DNA from: a bacterium
GTDB taxonomy: Bacteria > Arandabacterota > Arandabacteria > Arandabacterales > Arandabacteraceae
Direction of reading: 5' to 3'
Length of the DNA stretch: 64,000 nucleotides
Assembly: GCA_029933125.1 (NCBI GenBank)
Contig: JAOZOU010000005.1
Coordinates: forward strand, 46,352-110,351
Positions within the stretch are counted from its first letter, which is position 1; each line of letters starts with the position of its first letter. A model generated the notes under the pieces. That model had not been told where the DNA came from. It was given only the letters and a program-made list of their open reading frames with translations, and made no database searches. The translations under genes and the position numbers were made by a program. Below, piece after piece: positions 18,809 through 28,908 of this stretch.

Positions 18809-21800
18809 ATGAGAAGATTCAGAGCAGTATCTATCGTGGTAGCAGGGGTCCTGGTATTGGGACTGGCCTCCGTTGCTCTGGGTATGAAGGAGCAGCCAAA
18901 ACCTATCGAGCCACCTGATTATGCAATCGGTAGGTTGCCGGTTTCTTCTCCTTTTGTGATTCTGCAGCAAGGGGAGACGACATGGGTTCAGGTCTATCCG
19001 GATACCTCTCACTGCCCTGGTGATCCGCTTGGTGGTCACGGCGGTGAGGCCGAGGGTGGACCTGATGGCTCCGAGACCTGGTGCTTCGAAGGTTTTGATA
19101 GCTGCGGTGCCTACGACCTCTGTTTTGATCACGAAGATGTGAGGTCATTCCCATCCCAGACCGGCGTCAATTTCTGGCACCTCAGTGACTATGTTGGTGC
19201 TCAGACTGCACCTGATTACATCGGCAGCTATTGTATGTGGTGCGGTTCTGACTCACTGTGGATTGATGGGAATCCTGTCGAGTGCGGTACCTGGGTTTCA
19301 GGAAGGTTCCCCGGTTATGGTAACCAGTGGAACTGCATTGTCGAGTTGTCGCTTCCCGATACGTTCACGACGGTAAGCGGCTGTACACTTTACTTCGACC
19401 CCAGGTATGATACTGAGTGCAAGTACGACTACTTCTATGTTGACTTCTGGACGGGCAGCGAGTGGTACACACTTGCAACATTCAATGCAAGTAGTAATAA
19501 CCCTGGTAGTGAGTGCGGTGCTCCCACTGGTGGTAACCCTGACTACTGGGGTAACACCGATACCGGTCAGCCCAACAGCGCCGGGTGGCAGACACGTGCT
19601 GTCCAGGATGAGCCTGCTTTCAAGATGGCAATAGATGCTGTCTTGGACTCGATTCCAGAGAACGCACCGAGGTTCCGTTGGCGCTTCACATCAGACGGCG
19701 CATGGAGCGATGCTGACGGACGCGGTAACACTGATGGTGCGGCATATATCGATAACGTCTGGGTAGTGGGTGATCCTGGCAAGCGCTATGAGGAAGACTT
19801 CGAGGTCGGCGATTGGACGACTCTCCAGAGCCGCGGTTGGAGTCTTGTCGATCCCGAGGGTGTGGCACAGGCATGGCATCTTGTGCATGACCCTGATCCG
19901 CCATATGAAGGTGGAGACGGTGGTGACAGGACAACATGCTTGCTCGACTCCTCAATCGTTTGGCGTGCACGTCCTGAAGGTGGATATCCGGGTGGTGCTG
20001 CGTGGCGTAACGGCTGGTTCTACAGATTGAAGACACCTGCCCTCCACCTTGATAACACCGGTGCTGTGGTCCAGTATGATCAGTACATGTGTGCACTGGA
20101 CTATACATGCGACTACACCGACACCAAGGTCAGGTTCTATGACACTGCATTTGGTCAGTGGTGTCCGTGGATCAATATCGATGGATTCATTATCTATGGT
20201 GGTTGCTTCTTCTGGAACTTTGACCGCCAGGAGGATGTGACTCCATTCTTCGGTCCAACTGCTGATTCAATGCAGTTTGCCTGGGACCTGATGGATGTGT
20301 CGAATCCTGGGGATTTCTGTCGGGGTAAGCATAAGAAGACCGATAATATCGTGGACAATGTTTCGGTTGGCTTCTTCGACGGAAACGCCACGATCTTTAG
20401 TGCAAGAGTCATCGATATCTTCCAGGACAGCTTCTTCGACAGTTTGCCGCTGTTTAACTCTTTCTTTGATGCCTACGATCCTGATACCGTTGCTTATTAC
20501 TCAGGTCCTCCGTATACCAACACGCTTCCATTCGGCAACCAGCTTTACGTCACTGTGACGGACAAGAACAATGTCAATGACGTAAGGCTTTATGGTAGTG
20601 TGGATAAGGGTGCTACCTGGCAGTACGTCACCATGGACAAGCGCTATGACTACGATCCCAATCATCCCGAGCTTGGTGGTGACTACACAGGTACCTTCTA
20701 TCCTACTGACTTCGGTCTCACGAGGTGGGACAAGGGTACGGAGATCTGGTACTTTGTCTGGTGTCAGGATGGTCAGGGTAACGAGGAATACTTCCCTGCT
20801 GAGGCTAATCCAGCAAATCCAGACCACACTGGAGAGGCATCAGATTACTTCACCGTCTCGATCATGCCGATGTTCCCAGAGACTTACACAGGTGTGAGGA
20901 TTCTCCTTGTCGATGGTTACGGAAGACGTAACTACGACTATGCACCGTGTATGGCTTCTGATGACAATATCAAGCCTCTCGAGGACATCTATGAGGAGAC
21001 CTTGCGTGATGCTGGCTACTGCTATGATAAGTTTGACATAAGCGGTGCTGGCAGCAACATCCACATCCATCCGGTTGAGTACGGTGACTACGATGCCGTG
21101 GTGTGGTTCACTGGACCATACTTCTCCAACTATCTGTTTGATGCTGAAGCCCAGAGAGCAATACAGAATTACATCCAGACAGGTGGTAAGGTGGTTCTCT
21201 GTGGTGACCGCATTGCTTACAACATGGAAGTGGTTGGAGAGGATTCACTTGGAGGGGAGTTCCTCCATGGCATCATGGGGTGCACATATCAGGAGGAGAT
21301 GGAGTCGGCATTCGCCAAGCCTTATCTCTATCTCCAGGCTGCGCCTACAATCAGTGTCTTCGGTACTCCTAAGACGATCAATCCTACCTTCCTGGATTCG
21401 CTCGTCATCTACAGGGAGTGTCCGTATCTGAAGGATATGAGCTATATCTTAACAGATACATCACCTTCTCCTGGTTACACGGCGCAAGCACTTCTGTATG
21501 TGCTCAACCCAAGTCCGGAGTATGATCCTGCTGATGGTGCTATCTACGTGGAGCATGAGAATGGTGGCCAGTGCGTCTTCATCAACTATGACCTCTGCGC
21601 TTCCGTTAACCACACGAGGACGTACTGCGATGGTAGTGCACCTCCTGGAAGGCCGACATTCGCTGCCGGCTACTACTATGGTCGAGTTGAGTTGATACGC
21701 ACCATCCTCGAAGAGCTCTTCGGGCTGCAGTCCAACGGTACGGGTGGCGGTGGCACCAGTGGCGCTGATCGCAAGGCAACATTCCACTGGGCACTTAGCC

Positions 21801-22060
21801 AGAACACGCCGAACCCGATGACTGCTTCCACCAACATCCGCTTCGAGGTTGCTCGTACCAGTGACGTCTCGATTAAGGTTTACAATGCTATGGGACAACT
21901 GGTGAAGACCTTGAAGAACCAGAGGTTGGAGCCCGGAAGGTACTCAGTCCACTGGGATGGTACCAATGCATCTGGGCAGAGAGTTTCCAGCGGAGTCTAC
22001 TTCTACAAGATGGAGACAAAGGATTACCAGGCAACTCGTAAGATGTTGGTCCTCAAGTAG
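18809..22060 (+). CDS. Large secreted protein with GATase-like region and C-terminal FlgD/type IX-type sorting domain
   Basis: The protein has 1083 residues. It has a signal peptide (MRRFRAVSIVVAG to about residue 25), two jelly-roll-like regions rich in Trp, Cys and aromatic residues (about 60-520), a beta-sandwich region (about 540-690), and a Rossmann-type segment around VRILLVDGYGRR to YDAVVWFTGPYFSNY and GGKVVLCGDR that resembles a class I amidotransferase-like fold. The last 85 residues (LSQNTPNPMTASTNIRF ... GVYFYKM) form a FlgD-like or type A sorting domain used for export or surface attachment. The ATG at 18809 has CGGAGGG eight bases upstream; an ATG-less start at 18782 is less likely. 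It has a strong promoter and a terminator, so it is probably an abundant surface protein. Confidence 0.8.
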   Translation: MRRFRAVSIVVAGVLVLGLASVALGMKEQPKPIEPPDYAIGRLPVSSPFVILQQGETTWVQVYPDTSHCPGDPLGGHGGEAEGGPDGSETWCFEGFDSCGAYDLCFDHEDVRSFPSQTGVNFWHLSDYVGAQTAPDYIGSYCMWCGSDSLWIDGNPVECGTWVSGRFPGYGNQWNCIVELSLPDTFTTVSGCTLYFDPRYDTECKYDYFYVDFWTGSEWYTLATFNASSNNPGSECGAPTGGNPDYWGNTDTGQPNSAGWQTRAVQDEPAFKMAIDAVLDSIPENAPRFRWRFTSDGAWSDADGRGNTDGAAYIDNVWVVGDPGKRYEEDFEVGDWTTLQSRGWSLVDPEGVAQAWHLVHDPDPPYEGGDGGDRTTCLLDSSIVWRARPEGGYPGGAAWRNGWFYRLKTPALHLDNTGAVVQYDQYMCALDYTCDYTDTKVRFYDTAFGQWCPWINIDGFIIYGGCFFWNFDRQEDVTPFFGPTADSMQFAWDLMDVSNPGDFCRGKHKKTDNIVDNVSVGFFDGNATIFSARVIDIFQDSFFDSLPLFNSFFDAYDPDTVAYYSGPPYTNTLPFGNQLYVTVTDKNNVNDVRLYGSVDKGATWQYVTMDKRYDYDPNHPELGGDYTGTFYPTDFGLTRWDKGTEIWYFVWCQDGQGNEEYFPAEANPANPDHTGEASDYFTVSIMPMFPETYTGVRILLVDGYGRRNYDYAPCMASDDNIKPLEDIYEETLRDAGYCYDKFDISGAGSNIHIHPVEYGDYDAVVWFTGPYFSNYLFDAEAQRAIQNYIQTGGKVVLCGDRIAYNMEVVGEDSLGGEFLHGIMGCTYQEEMESAFAKPYLYLQAAPTISVFGTPKTINPTFLDSLVIYRECPYLKDMSYILTDTSPSPGYTAQALLYVLNPSPEYDPADGAIYVEHENGGQCVFINYDLCASVNHTRTYCDGSAPPGRPTFAAGYYYGRVELIRTILEELFGLQSNGTGGGGTSGADRKATFHWALSQNTPNPMTASTNIRFEVARTSDVSIKVYNAMGQLVKTLKNQRLEPGRYSVHWDGTNASGQRVSSGVYFYKMETKDYQATRKMLVLK

Positions 22061-22086
22061 AAGTTGGGTTTCCTGGAATACAGTTA

Positions 22087-22120
22087 CTGGGGCTTCCGTA
22101 ATCGGAAGCCCCAGTTTTTT
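22087..22120 (+). terminator. Rho-independent terminator after the large secreted protein gene
   Basis: A perfect 12-bp stem, CTGGGGCTTCCG (22087-22098) with CGGAAGCCCCAG (22103-22114), has a TAAT loop and is followed by six T. It is the clearest intrinsic terminator in the window. Confidence 0.93.
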
Positions 22121-22143
22121 GCCTCACCACGAGACTTTTAGTG

Positions 22144-22173
22144 TTGACAACATTGGTAGCCCGTTGTTATAGT
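22144..22173 (+). promoter_or_regulatory. Sigma70-type promoter for the lipoprotein pair operon
   Basis: TTGACA (22144-22149), 18-bp spacer, TATAGT (22168-22173). It lies just after the terminator and 65 bases before the ATG at 22238. Confidence 0.72.
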
Positions 22174-22237
22174 CTCGTGAAAACTTTACTGTCAGGTCTA
22201 TTTAAGAACCAACGTTATTGAGCACAGGGGAGTGTTT

Positions 22238-23815
22238 ATGCGCAAGCTGGCGATTGCTTTGTTGCTTTCTGGCGCAGTACTCATTCTTATTGGTGGATGC
22301 ATCAAGGAGAATCTAGTGAGGCCCGATCGCAATCGTCCGCCGGAGACAATTCTGACTGTAGGTCCAGACATGAGCGATCGAGTGTTTCACAAGTATCGTG
22401 TGCGGTGGACGGGTTTTGATCGTGACGGTGTGGTCGTCGCATATAAGGTTGCGGCTGTTTCCGAAACTCAGCTTTACGGTGGACTGGTTAGTGAAGAAGA
22501 TATTGAGGCTTACCTTTTTGAATTGCCCTGGAAGGTGACAGATGCGACTGAAAGTCTCTTCGTCTTTCGTGCTGATCTTCCAAACTCCCGTAACTACAGT
22601 CTCTATGTTGCAGCTATCGATAACGAAGGCAAGGAGGATCCTACACCTGCAGCTACCAATTTCCTCGCTATCGACTATGGACTGCCTGAACTTGTTGTGA
22701 AGATCTCAAGCAATCTTGATCCTATTCCAAGGGTGCCACCTGAGAAAGGCGATACACTTCCTGCCTATAATCTGGTAAACCCACCTGAACCGATAACAGT
22801 AAAGGTGCAGTGGGAGGGGCATGATCCTGATGGTGTGGTTACGAGCTGGAAATACCGTCTGGATTCAAGCCCTGAAAGGACGGTTCCTGCAGATTGCACT
22901 TATGTCAACTTGCTCTATGATCCTTCAGATGCATCTGTTAGCGATGTCTGGCTGGGAACGCATGAGTTCAGGCTCATTGCAATAGATGATGCCAATGCCC
23001 AGAGCCCTGAGAAGGTGGCTCGCTTTGTTATAAATTTCGATCCCCAGACTGTGATCGACAGTATATGGAGTTACAGGCGCAAGGTAGACAATACTCCTAC
23101 GTCTTTTGACTCACTTCCGCCAAAGCTGGTCTATGCTCGTGCATGGCGAGATTCACCCCAGGTCTATGCCAACGTTGATCGCATTGCCTATCACTTTGGA
23201 CAGCTCAAGATAAAGTTTCATGCTACTGACATTGACGGACCAATTGGCTCGGCACCGCCAAGCGAGTTCAAATGGGTAATACTTGGTACACTCCAGAAGA
23301 CCGATAGATGGATTTCAAATCCGTGCGGCAGCTCAGATTCGATCTTCTTCTATTGCGATACGACGCGTACTGAGCCTTTCCTCGACAGTGATCGACCATT
23401 CATACTTGCGGTAAGGTCAAGGGATTACTACGGTAAGGCTGACGGAAGTCCCGATACAGTAATGTTCATGGTCAATGTGCCGCCTAAGATTGTTGAAGGT
23501 AGTCTCACTTACCAGGTCCTCGATCCTGATAGGGGGAAGGTGAAGTTTACGTGGGATGCTACCGACCCGGATGAAGGCTATGGCTGGGGAGTTGCTGTTG
23601 GCGAATATGAACAGGCTTTGATCAAGTACAGATACAGAATTGATGACGGCCTGTGGCAGGATGTAACGAGCAAGACACGTGCTCCAATAAGATATAAGAA
23701 GCTAGCGATTGTTGAAGGTATAGAGCCGGGAGAGCATAGATTAATATTGCATGCCTACAATGGTGACTACTTTGAAACCCGCGCAGATAGGGATACCTTG
23801 TATTTCCAATTATAG
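22238..23815 (+). CDS. Lipoprotein with Ig/fibronectin-like repeats (paralogue of next gene)
   Basis: The 525-residue protein has a lipobox LILIGGC (Cys21). It shares with the next gene the N-terminal block RPPETILTVGPDMS, YRVRWTGFDRDGVVVAYKV and AIDNEGKEDPTPAATNF. It then has repeated beta-sandwich units of the form WEGHDPDGVVTSWKYRLD and FTWDATDPDEGYGW, which look like PKD or fibronectin type III folds. No catalytic motif is seen. GGGGAG lies five bases before the ATG, so this start is preferred over a GTG six bases upstream. It is first in an operon with the next two genes and probably forms part of a surface assembly. Confidence 0.78.
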   Translation: MRKLAIALLLSGAVLILIGGCIKENLVRPDRNRPPETILTVGPDMSDRVFHKYRVRWTGFDRDGVVVAYKVAAVSETQLYGGLVSEEDIEAYLFELPWKVTDATESLFVFRADLPNSRNYSLYVAAIDNEGKEDPTPAATNFLAIDYGLPELVVKISSNLDPIPRVPPEKGDTLPAYNLVNPPEPITVKVQWEGHDPDGVVTSWKYRLDSSPERTVPADCTYVNLLYDPSDASVSDVWLGTHEFRLIAIDDANAQSPEKVARFVINFDPQTVIDSIWSYRRKVDNTPTSFDSLPPKLVYARAWRDSPQVYANVDRIAYHFGQLKIKFHATDIDGPIGSAPPSEFKWVILGTLQKTDRWISNPCGSSDSIFFYCDTTRTEPFLDSDRPFILAVRSRDYYGKADGSPDTVMFMVNVPPKIVEGSLTYQVLDPDRGKVKFTWDATDPDEGYGWGVAVGEYEQALIKYRYRIDDGLWQDVTSKTRAPIRYKKLAIVEGIEPGEHRLILHAYNGDYFETRADRDTLYFQL

Positions 23816-23844
23816 GACTTTTGGGAAAATAGGGGGATGGGAAG

Positions 23845-26043
23845 ATGTTTGAGAAAGCAGTCAATGTCCTCTTGATAATCTTAGTGGCGGCATTCTTGCT
23901 GATTGGCGGATGTAGTGAGAAGGGGGGTGGCACTAGATATGCGAATCTACCGCCTGACACCTTTATCTCATTTGGTCCCAGGGAGGAATCCTTTACCTAC
24001 TATAAGGTTCAGGCTTACTGGTATGGTGCGGATGAGGATGGTGACATTGACCACTATGAGGTTACCACTGTCAAGAATCTGACAGATTCGACATTGGCTT
24101 TGCTTGACTTTGATGCACTTGACTGGGGCGTAACTTTCTCTGGAGAAAGCACTTTCATAATGCTTGCCGATTCATGTTGCCTTGATAGCACTGACAAACC
24201 ATCTCCTGGTGCTGAGTATGCGGGTTCACCATGGGGTATCCTTGTGCGTTCGGTTGACAGGGAAGGAGCAGTCGATCCAACACCTGCAGCACTCTTTTTC
24301 ATTGCCACGAATGTTATACCGAAAGGCAAGATTGAAATTCCGCGTAAGCCAATTGGCTATGTCCCTCTTGTTCCACCACATCCTTATATTGAGTGGTCAG
24401 GCAAGGATCCAGATGGCGAAGCCCGTGAGCTCATGTACAAATATATTGTCATACCCTCTGACAGTCTTAAGGCCAAGTACCCCCGCCTGCCGCCGCTCGA
24501 CTATGAGGGACCAGGACCAGATTCTCTCAAGCATGATGCTCCTCCAATTGGGCGGTGGAGCGAATGGGTTCCTTCGGATTGCACATATGTTAAGGATCTT
24601 AATCTCTCGCGGTTCATCGAGAGCCGTGACACAATTCACGTTTATGTAACTGTGAAGGACGAGGGAGGCGCATATTTGCCCGAGAAGCTCTTCGGAGCAT
24701 ATAACAACTGGGCTAACTGGACTGTTTTTGGAATCACGCGGTTGGGTGGAGGTGTGACTATTGTTGTGGATGCAGGAGGGCTTGGTCGGCGCAAGAGCAA
24801 CAATGTTAGCGAGTACAAAAACAATGTGGCTGCGGTTTTCAAGGGCGCAGAGGTATCCTTTAGATTCTGGGGGCTTGAAGATAGGGTTAGGGGAAAGCTT
24901 GCTTCGGCCTACCGCTATTACTATGACAATCCCGATGCACCTGGTTCGGCATGGAACTACTGGACAGGCATTACGGACAAGGATCGCCAGCGTGGATCTG
25001 TGCCCGAATGGTTAGTTCGGTATCCTCCCGATGGGAGCAAGCTGATACCAGATTTTGGACCTCATGCCTTCGTTGTTGAGCTTGTCGATGTGAACCAGGA
25101 GACAACCCATTGTGAGTTCAACTTTGAAATCCTCCGGGGCCCAGATCCTTACGGTGAGCATAAGATTCTGCTTGTGGATGACACCTGGGCAGAGGAATGG
25201 CCTGAGCCAAGGCCACCGGCTTATGAGGATTCGTCGGATAATTTCTGGCTCGATGTGCTCAATGGTTACAACATTGAGGTTTTTGATACCAGGCGGGGCC
25301 AGGCCTATACCAAGAAGGTTCCAGTTAGAATGGTGGGATTAGCAACAACAGTGATCTGGGTTGTTGACGAAGATCTTGACCAACCTGACACCCAGCTCCT
25401 CCAGGCCTGCTGGGATTACGGTAACTATCTCTACTCTTACATAAAGGTTGGAGGCAATCTTATCATAGTTGGAAAAAGTCCTGTGCGTGACTGTGCTTAC
25501 TGGCCGGATAAGCAGCGTCTTGATCCTCAAGTTCGTTCAAGAATGACATCCTATGATTTCCGTCCCCAGGTATCCGGTGGGGATACCGTGTACAATTTCA
25601 TGTGGGACGTCTTCGGAATCAAACGCATGCGACAAAGTTCGGAACGCAAGATCAATGCACTCATATCTTGCGGGATCTGTAATCCTGAATGGGCAGACAC
25701 CATCTTTTCTCGCCCTTATCATGAGGGTGGTTATGAAGGAGAGATAGGTGGGGCGTTCTACATAACAGATTTGCGCTCACCGGATGACGAAGATTATCCG
25801 CTCTATGTTGAGCCAATGTTTGCAACCGGCTACTATAACTCCGCCCAAGGTGAATGGGAAGACGTAAGTGATGATGAGGTTATCGCTGTCTATGTGCCTG
25901 CTCATGACGGTTACGGACATGCTGCATACATAGGTCTTCCGGCTTACTACTTCAATCACGATGATATGAAGAGGGTTATAAGGAAGCTGCTGACCAGGTT
26001 TGGCGAAAGCCCGATAGGGCAACAAGATGAGGAGCATCGCTAA
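23845..26043 (+). CDS. Lipoprotein with Ig-like N-terminus and Rossmann/GATase-like C-terminus
   Basis: The 732-residue protein has lipobox FLLIGGC (Cys23). The N-terminal 260 residues match the preceding lipoprotein (LPPDTFISFGPREES, VQAYWYGADEDGDIDHYEV, SVDREGAVDPTPAALFF). The C-terminal half starts at HKILLVDDTWAEEWPEP and includes FWLDVLNGYNIEVFDT, TVIWVVDEDLDQPD and VGGNLIIVGKSP. It resembles the amidotransferase-like region of the large secreted protein at 18.8-22.1 kb. It is probably a non-enzymatic surface scaffold. It sits 29 bases after its paralogue and 21 bases before the next gene. Confidence 0.77.
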   Translation: MFEKAVNVLLIILVAAFLLIGGCSEKGGGTRYANLPPDTFISFGPREESFTYYKVQAYWYGADEDGDIDHYEVTTVKNLTDSTLALLDFDALDWGVTFSGESTFIMLADSCCLDSTDKPSPGAEYAGSPWGILVRSVDREGAVDPTPAALFFIATNVIPKGKIEIPRKPIGYVPLVPPHPYIEWSGKDPDGEARELMYKYIVIPSDSLKAKYPRLPPLDYEGPGPDSLKHDAPPIGRWSEWVPSDCTYVKDLNLSRFIESRDTIHVYVTVKDEGGAYLPEKLFGAYNNWANWTVFGITRLGGGVTIVVDAGGLGRRKSNNVSEYKNNVAAVFKGAEVSFRFWGLEDRVRGKLASAYRYYYDNPDAPGSAWNYWTGITDKDRQRGSVPEWLVRYPPDGSKLIPDFGPHAFVVELVDVNQETTHCEFNFEILRGPDPYGEHKILLVDDTWAEEWPEPRPPAYEDSSDNFWLDVLNGYNIEVFDTRRGQAYTKKVPVRMVGLATTVIWVVDEDLDQPDTQLLQACWDYGNYLYSYIKVGGNLIIVGKSPVRDCAYWPDKQRLDPQVRSRMTSYDFRPQVSGGDTVYNFMWDVFGIKRMRQSSERKINALISCGICNPEWADTIFSRPYHEGGYEGEIGGAFYITDLRSPDDEDYPLYVEPMFATGYYNSAQGEWEDVSDDEVIAVYVPAHDGYGHAAYIGLPAYYFNHDDMKRVIRKLLTRFGESPIGQQDEEHR

Positions 26044-26064
26044 TCTTTGGTAACGGAGGAGAGT

Positions 26065-27483
26065 ATGGCGCATTTTAGACCAGGGTTTCTCTTCGCTCTT
26101 ATAGCTTTGTTGCTGTTGGTTCCTGCCTGGTGCTCAGGGAGTGTCAAGCTCTATGCTCCAGAGATTCGAATTCTCGAAAACGATAGAGAGGTCTATCTTG
26201 AGTGGAACGATACCAAGCCCGATAGCATGGTTACTATAGAGCAGCCAGTGCTTGGAACCTTACTTGTTCCGTGGAGAGGTAATGCTTCACTTGAAGCTGA
26301 GGGAATCTATGTGGGTGCCTGTGACTGGACCTTCACTTTCAGAGTTGATCGCTCAGGTGATAGTCTAAAGCTCCTATGGTCAGAGGTTGCCAATTGGGAA
26401 ACCAAGGCTACCCGAGATCGCGACTTAGTGATAAGTGAACTTGATAGTCTCTATACGCTCTCACATGGGATAAAGGTGAGAATAAAGTCTGACGGACTAT
26501 TTGAGCCTGATACGAGCGGCTGGCACGGTCCTATGCCAGAGTTTGGCGGCATATATAGGCCCGAGCTTGATAGTGACCCGACTGTCCCAATCTACTTCGT
26601 ATTCACATGCACAGATGGCGGCGAGTTGGGTTCAGAAAGTGTTGCTTTCGATTGGATTGATGATCATGGTAACAGCGGTGATTTTACAGTTGATGATGCT
26701 GACTCATGGGTCGCTGTGAGCAGGGGTTTTAAGGTGAGGTTTGCTCCTGGCGAATACTATAGTGGCGAGTCTTTTGGCGTGGACGTTCTTATACCACTGA
26801 TGCTTGGGGATCAGTTCCGCATCAGCGCTGAGACTTTTGATGGATATCTGGTTCTCAGGCATTCCGTTGAAGATAGGGAAACTCCTGAAGGTGGTATAGC
26901 ACAGTACAAGGTAGTTGCTAACATAAGCAAGTGCGACACATTTAAATTCTTTCTCAACGAGTCGGGTGAATATGATCCTTATGGTACAAGGCATTTCACA
27001 GATAAAGGCGTAAAATTTGAGGCGGAGGGCGTCGAGCCGAGCTCAGACTTCGCAACTGTTCTCAATGGGTTCCCCTACTACTATACTGTTGTGACCTATG
27101 ATTGGACCGAGGACTATCAGCTTGCGATGAGTGATACTAACTGGCACAGGGTTGTTCCATCAGTTCCACCCGCTCCCAATGCTGAGCATGTTTATGTTGT
27201 TCCCAATCCTTATGTTGGAAGAGCTGGTTGGGAAGTTGGGGAAGCAAAGATACAATTTGTTAATATCCCTAAGTTTGCCAAGATAAGGATCTATGATGCA
27301 GCCGGTAGCTATATCAACACAGTCTATCCCAATCACTATAGCTATGATCCTACAAAACCTCAGGGTACAGCAGATTGGAATCTCAAGGACAGTGATGGTG
27401 AGGATGTTGTAAGCGGTGTCTACATTTACCGAGTAGAGTCGAATAGTGGAACAAAGATTGGCAGATTCATAGTCATTCGCTGA
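26065..27483 (+). CDS. Secreted protein with C-terminal FlgD-like/type IX-type sorting domain
   Basis: The 472-residue protein has an N-terminal signal peptide (FLFALIALLLLVPAWCSG) and a mostly beta mature part of unknown function. It ends in a FlgD-like domain (YVVPNPYVGRAGWEVGE, KIRIYDAAGSYINTVYP, DVVSGVYIYRVES). The ATG at 26065 follows GGAGGAG by three to four bases; an in-frame ATG-less start at 26047 would place that Shine-Dalgarno inside the gene. It is the third gene of the operon with two lipoproteins, and may be a soluble partner they hold at the surface (inference). Confidence 0.76.
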   Translation: MAHFRPGFLFALIALLLLVPAWCSGSVKLYAPEIRILENDREVYLEWNDTKPDSMVTIEQPVLGTLLVPWRGNASLEAEGIYVGACDWTFTFRVDRSGDSLKLLWSEVANWETKATRDRDLVISELDSLYTLSHGIKVRIKSDGLFEPDTSGWHGPMPEFGGIYRPELDSDPTVPIYFVFTCTDGGELGSESVAFDWIDDHGNSGDFTVDDADSWVAVSRGFKVRFAPGEYYSGESFGVDVLIPLMLGDQFRISAETFDGYLVLRHSVEDRETPEGGIAQYKVVANISKCDTFKFFLNESGEYDPYGTRHFTDKGVKFEAEGVEPSSDFATVLNGFPYYYTVVTYDWTEDYQLAMSDTNWHRVVPSVPPAPNAEHVYVVPNPYVGRAGWEVGEAKIQFVNIPKFAKIRIYDAAGSYINTVYPNHYSYDPTKPQGTADWNLKDSDGEDVVSGVYIYRVESNSGTKIGRFIVIR

Positions 27484-27567
27484 AGAATATGAGCCGACTA
27501 CCTCCTCAATACTTCTGAGATTTTTTCTTCTTTCTGATTTTCATTTGAGTCCAAGGAGGAAAAGCGC

Positions 27568-28908
27568 ATGAAATCCAGAAAACTGGGAATTTCGCGTATC
27601 GGGAAGAATGCCAGACGCTTGCTTGGCATCGACAAGAAGTACATCTCGCCATCCTATACCCGTGCCTATCCTTTCTTTATGAGTCGTGGTAAAGGGGCCT
27701 ATGTCTGGGATGTTGATGGAAATCGCTTTCTTGATTTTACATCAGGCATAGCAGTCACATCTACTGGACATAGCCATCCAAGGGTCGTGAAGGCAATTGA
27801 AAGACAGGCTCGCAAGTTTCTTCATATGTCAGGATCTGACTTCTACTATGATACCGAGATTCTGCTTGCCGAGAAGCTGGCTTCGATCACACCTGGTAGT
27901 AAGGATAAGAAGGTTTTCTTCTGCAACTCTGGTGCTGAAGCTGTTGAGGCTGCCATGAAGCTTGCGAGGTATTGGACACGAAGGCAGTATTTCATTGCCT
28001 TTCTGGGATCTTTCCATGGAAGGACGCTTGGAGCGCTTTCGCTTACATCAAGTAAATACGTTCAACGTTCACGTTTTGCCCCTTTGACCCCAGGTGTAAT
28101 TCACGTTGCCTATGGTGACTGCCACCATTGCACCTATGGCCTAAGCTATCCTCAGTGCGATATCGCATGTGTATCCTATATTGAGGACGTTATCTTCAGG
28201 CGGTATGTTGCACCTGAGGAGGTTGCTGCAATCTTTGTCGAGCCCATCCTCGGGGAGGGCGGCTATATAGTCCCACCACGTGAATTCCATCCAAGGCTCA
28301 AGACGCTTGCCTCCAAGTATGGAATCCTGTTTGTTGCGGACGAGATTCAGTCAGGCATGGGCCGAACGGGCAAGATGTTTGCAATTGAGCACTGGGGTGT
28401 TGTGCCTGATGTTTTAACGATTGCCAAGGGGGTTGCTTCGGGAATGCCGCTGGGCGCAACCGTCGCTCCTTCGAAGATAATGAACTGGAAACCCGGAAGC
28501 CATGGAAGCACATTCGGGGGCAATCCTGTATCATGCGCTGCTGCTCTTGAGACAATAGATCTTCTTGAGAAGGGTCTTGTGAAGAATGCAGCCAAGATGG
28601 GCGACTACATCATGAAAAAGCTTAAGCCTTTCGAGGAGAAATACCGCCATATTGGACGGATTGGCGGATTGGGCCTTATGATAGGCATAGAGATAGTGCG
28701 TGACAAGAAGTCTGGTAAGCCCGCACCGGAATTGAGGGATCGCATAGTCGAGGCATGCTTCTGGAAGGGGCTCCTCATCCTACCATGTGGTCCGACTTCT
28801 CTGCGTTTTGTTCCTCCACTTGTAATCGGCAGGCATGAGGCAGATGAGGCTCTGAACATTTTCGAAGATGTTGTTCGTGAGGTTGAAAGCAGGAGACACC
28901 GGAGATGA
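27568..28908 (+). CDS. Class III PLP aminotransferase, ornithine/4-aminobutyrate aminotransferase-like
   Basis: The 446-residue fold-type I PLP enzyme has GAYVWDVDGNRFLDFTSGIA, NSGAEAVEAAMKLAR, DEIQSGMGRTGK and the Schiff-base Lys in LTIAKGVASGMPLGA. The Cys-rich insert GDCHHCTYGLSYPQCDIAC is like that of archaeal broad-specificity ornithine aminotransferases and amino-acid racemases, so racemase activity is an alternative. AAGGAGG precedes the ATG. It overlaps the DUF4438 gene by ATGA, forming a three-gene operon that also has an HD hydrolase. The substrate is likely a basic or omega amino acid, which is inference from family only. Confidence 0.86.
   Translation: MKSRKLGISRIGKNARRLLGIDKKYISPSYTRAYPFFMSRGKGAYVWDVDGNRFLDFTSGIAVTSTGHSHPRVVKAIERQARKFLHMSGSDFYYDTEILLAEKLASITPGSKDKKVFFCNSGAEAVEAAMKLARYWTRRQYFIAFLGSFHGRTLGALSLTSSKYVQRSRFAPLTPGVIHVAYGDCHHCTYGLSYPQCDIACVSYIEDVIFRRYVAPEEVAAIFVEPILGEGGYIVPPREFHPRLKTLASKYGILFVADEIQSGMGRTGKMFAIEHWGVVPDVLTIAKGVASGMPLGATVAPSKIMNWKPGSHGSTFGGNPVSCAAALETIDLLEKGLVKNAAKMGDYIMKKLKPFEEKYRHIGRIGGLGLMIGIEIVRDKKSGKPAPELRDRIVEACFWKGLLILPCGPTSLRFVPPLVIGRHEADEALNIFEDVVREVESRRHRR

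Noticed and set aside
27484-27567. Possible terminator CTCA/TGAG followed by a T-run after the 26.1-27.5 kb gene
   Set aside because: The stem is only four base pairs, too weak to call.
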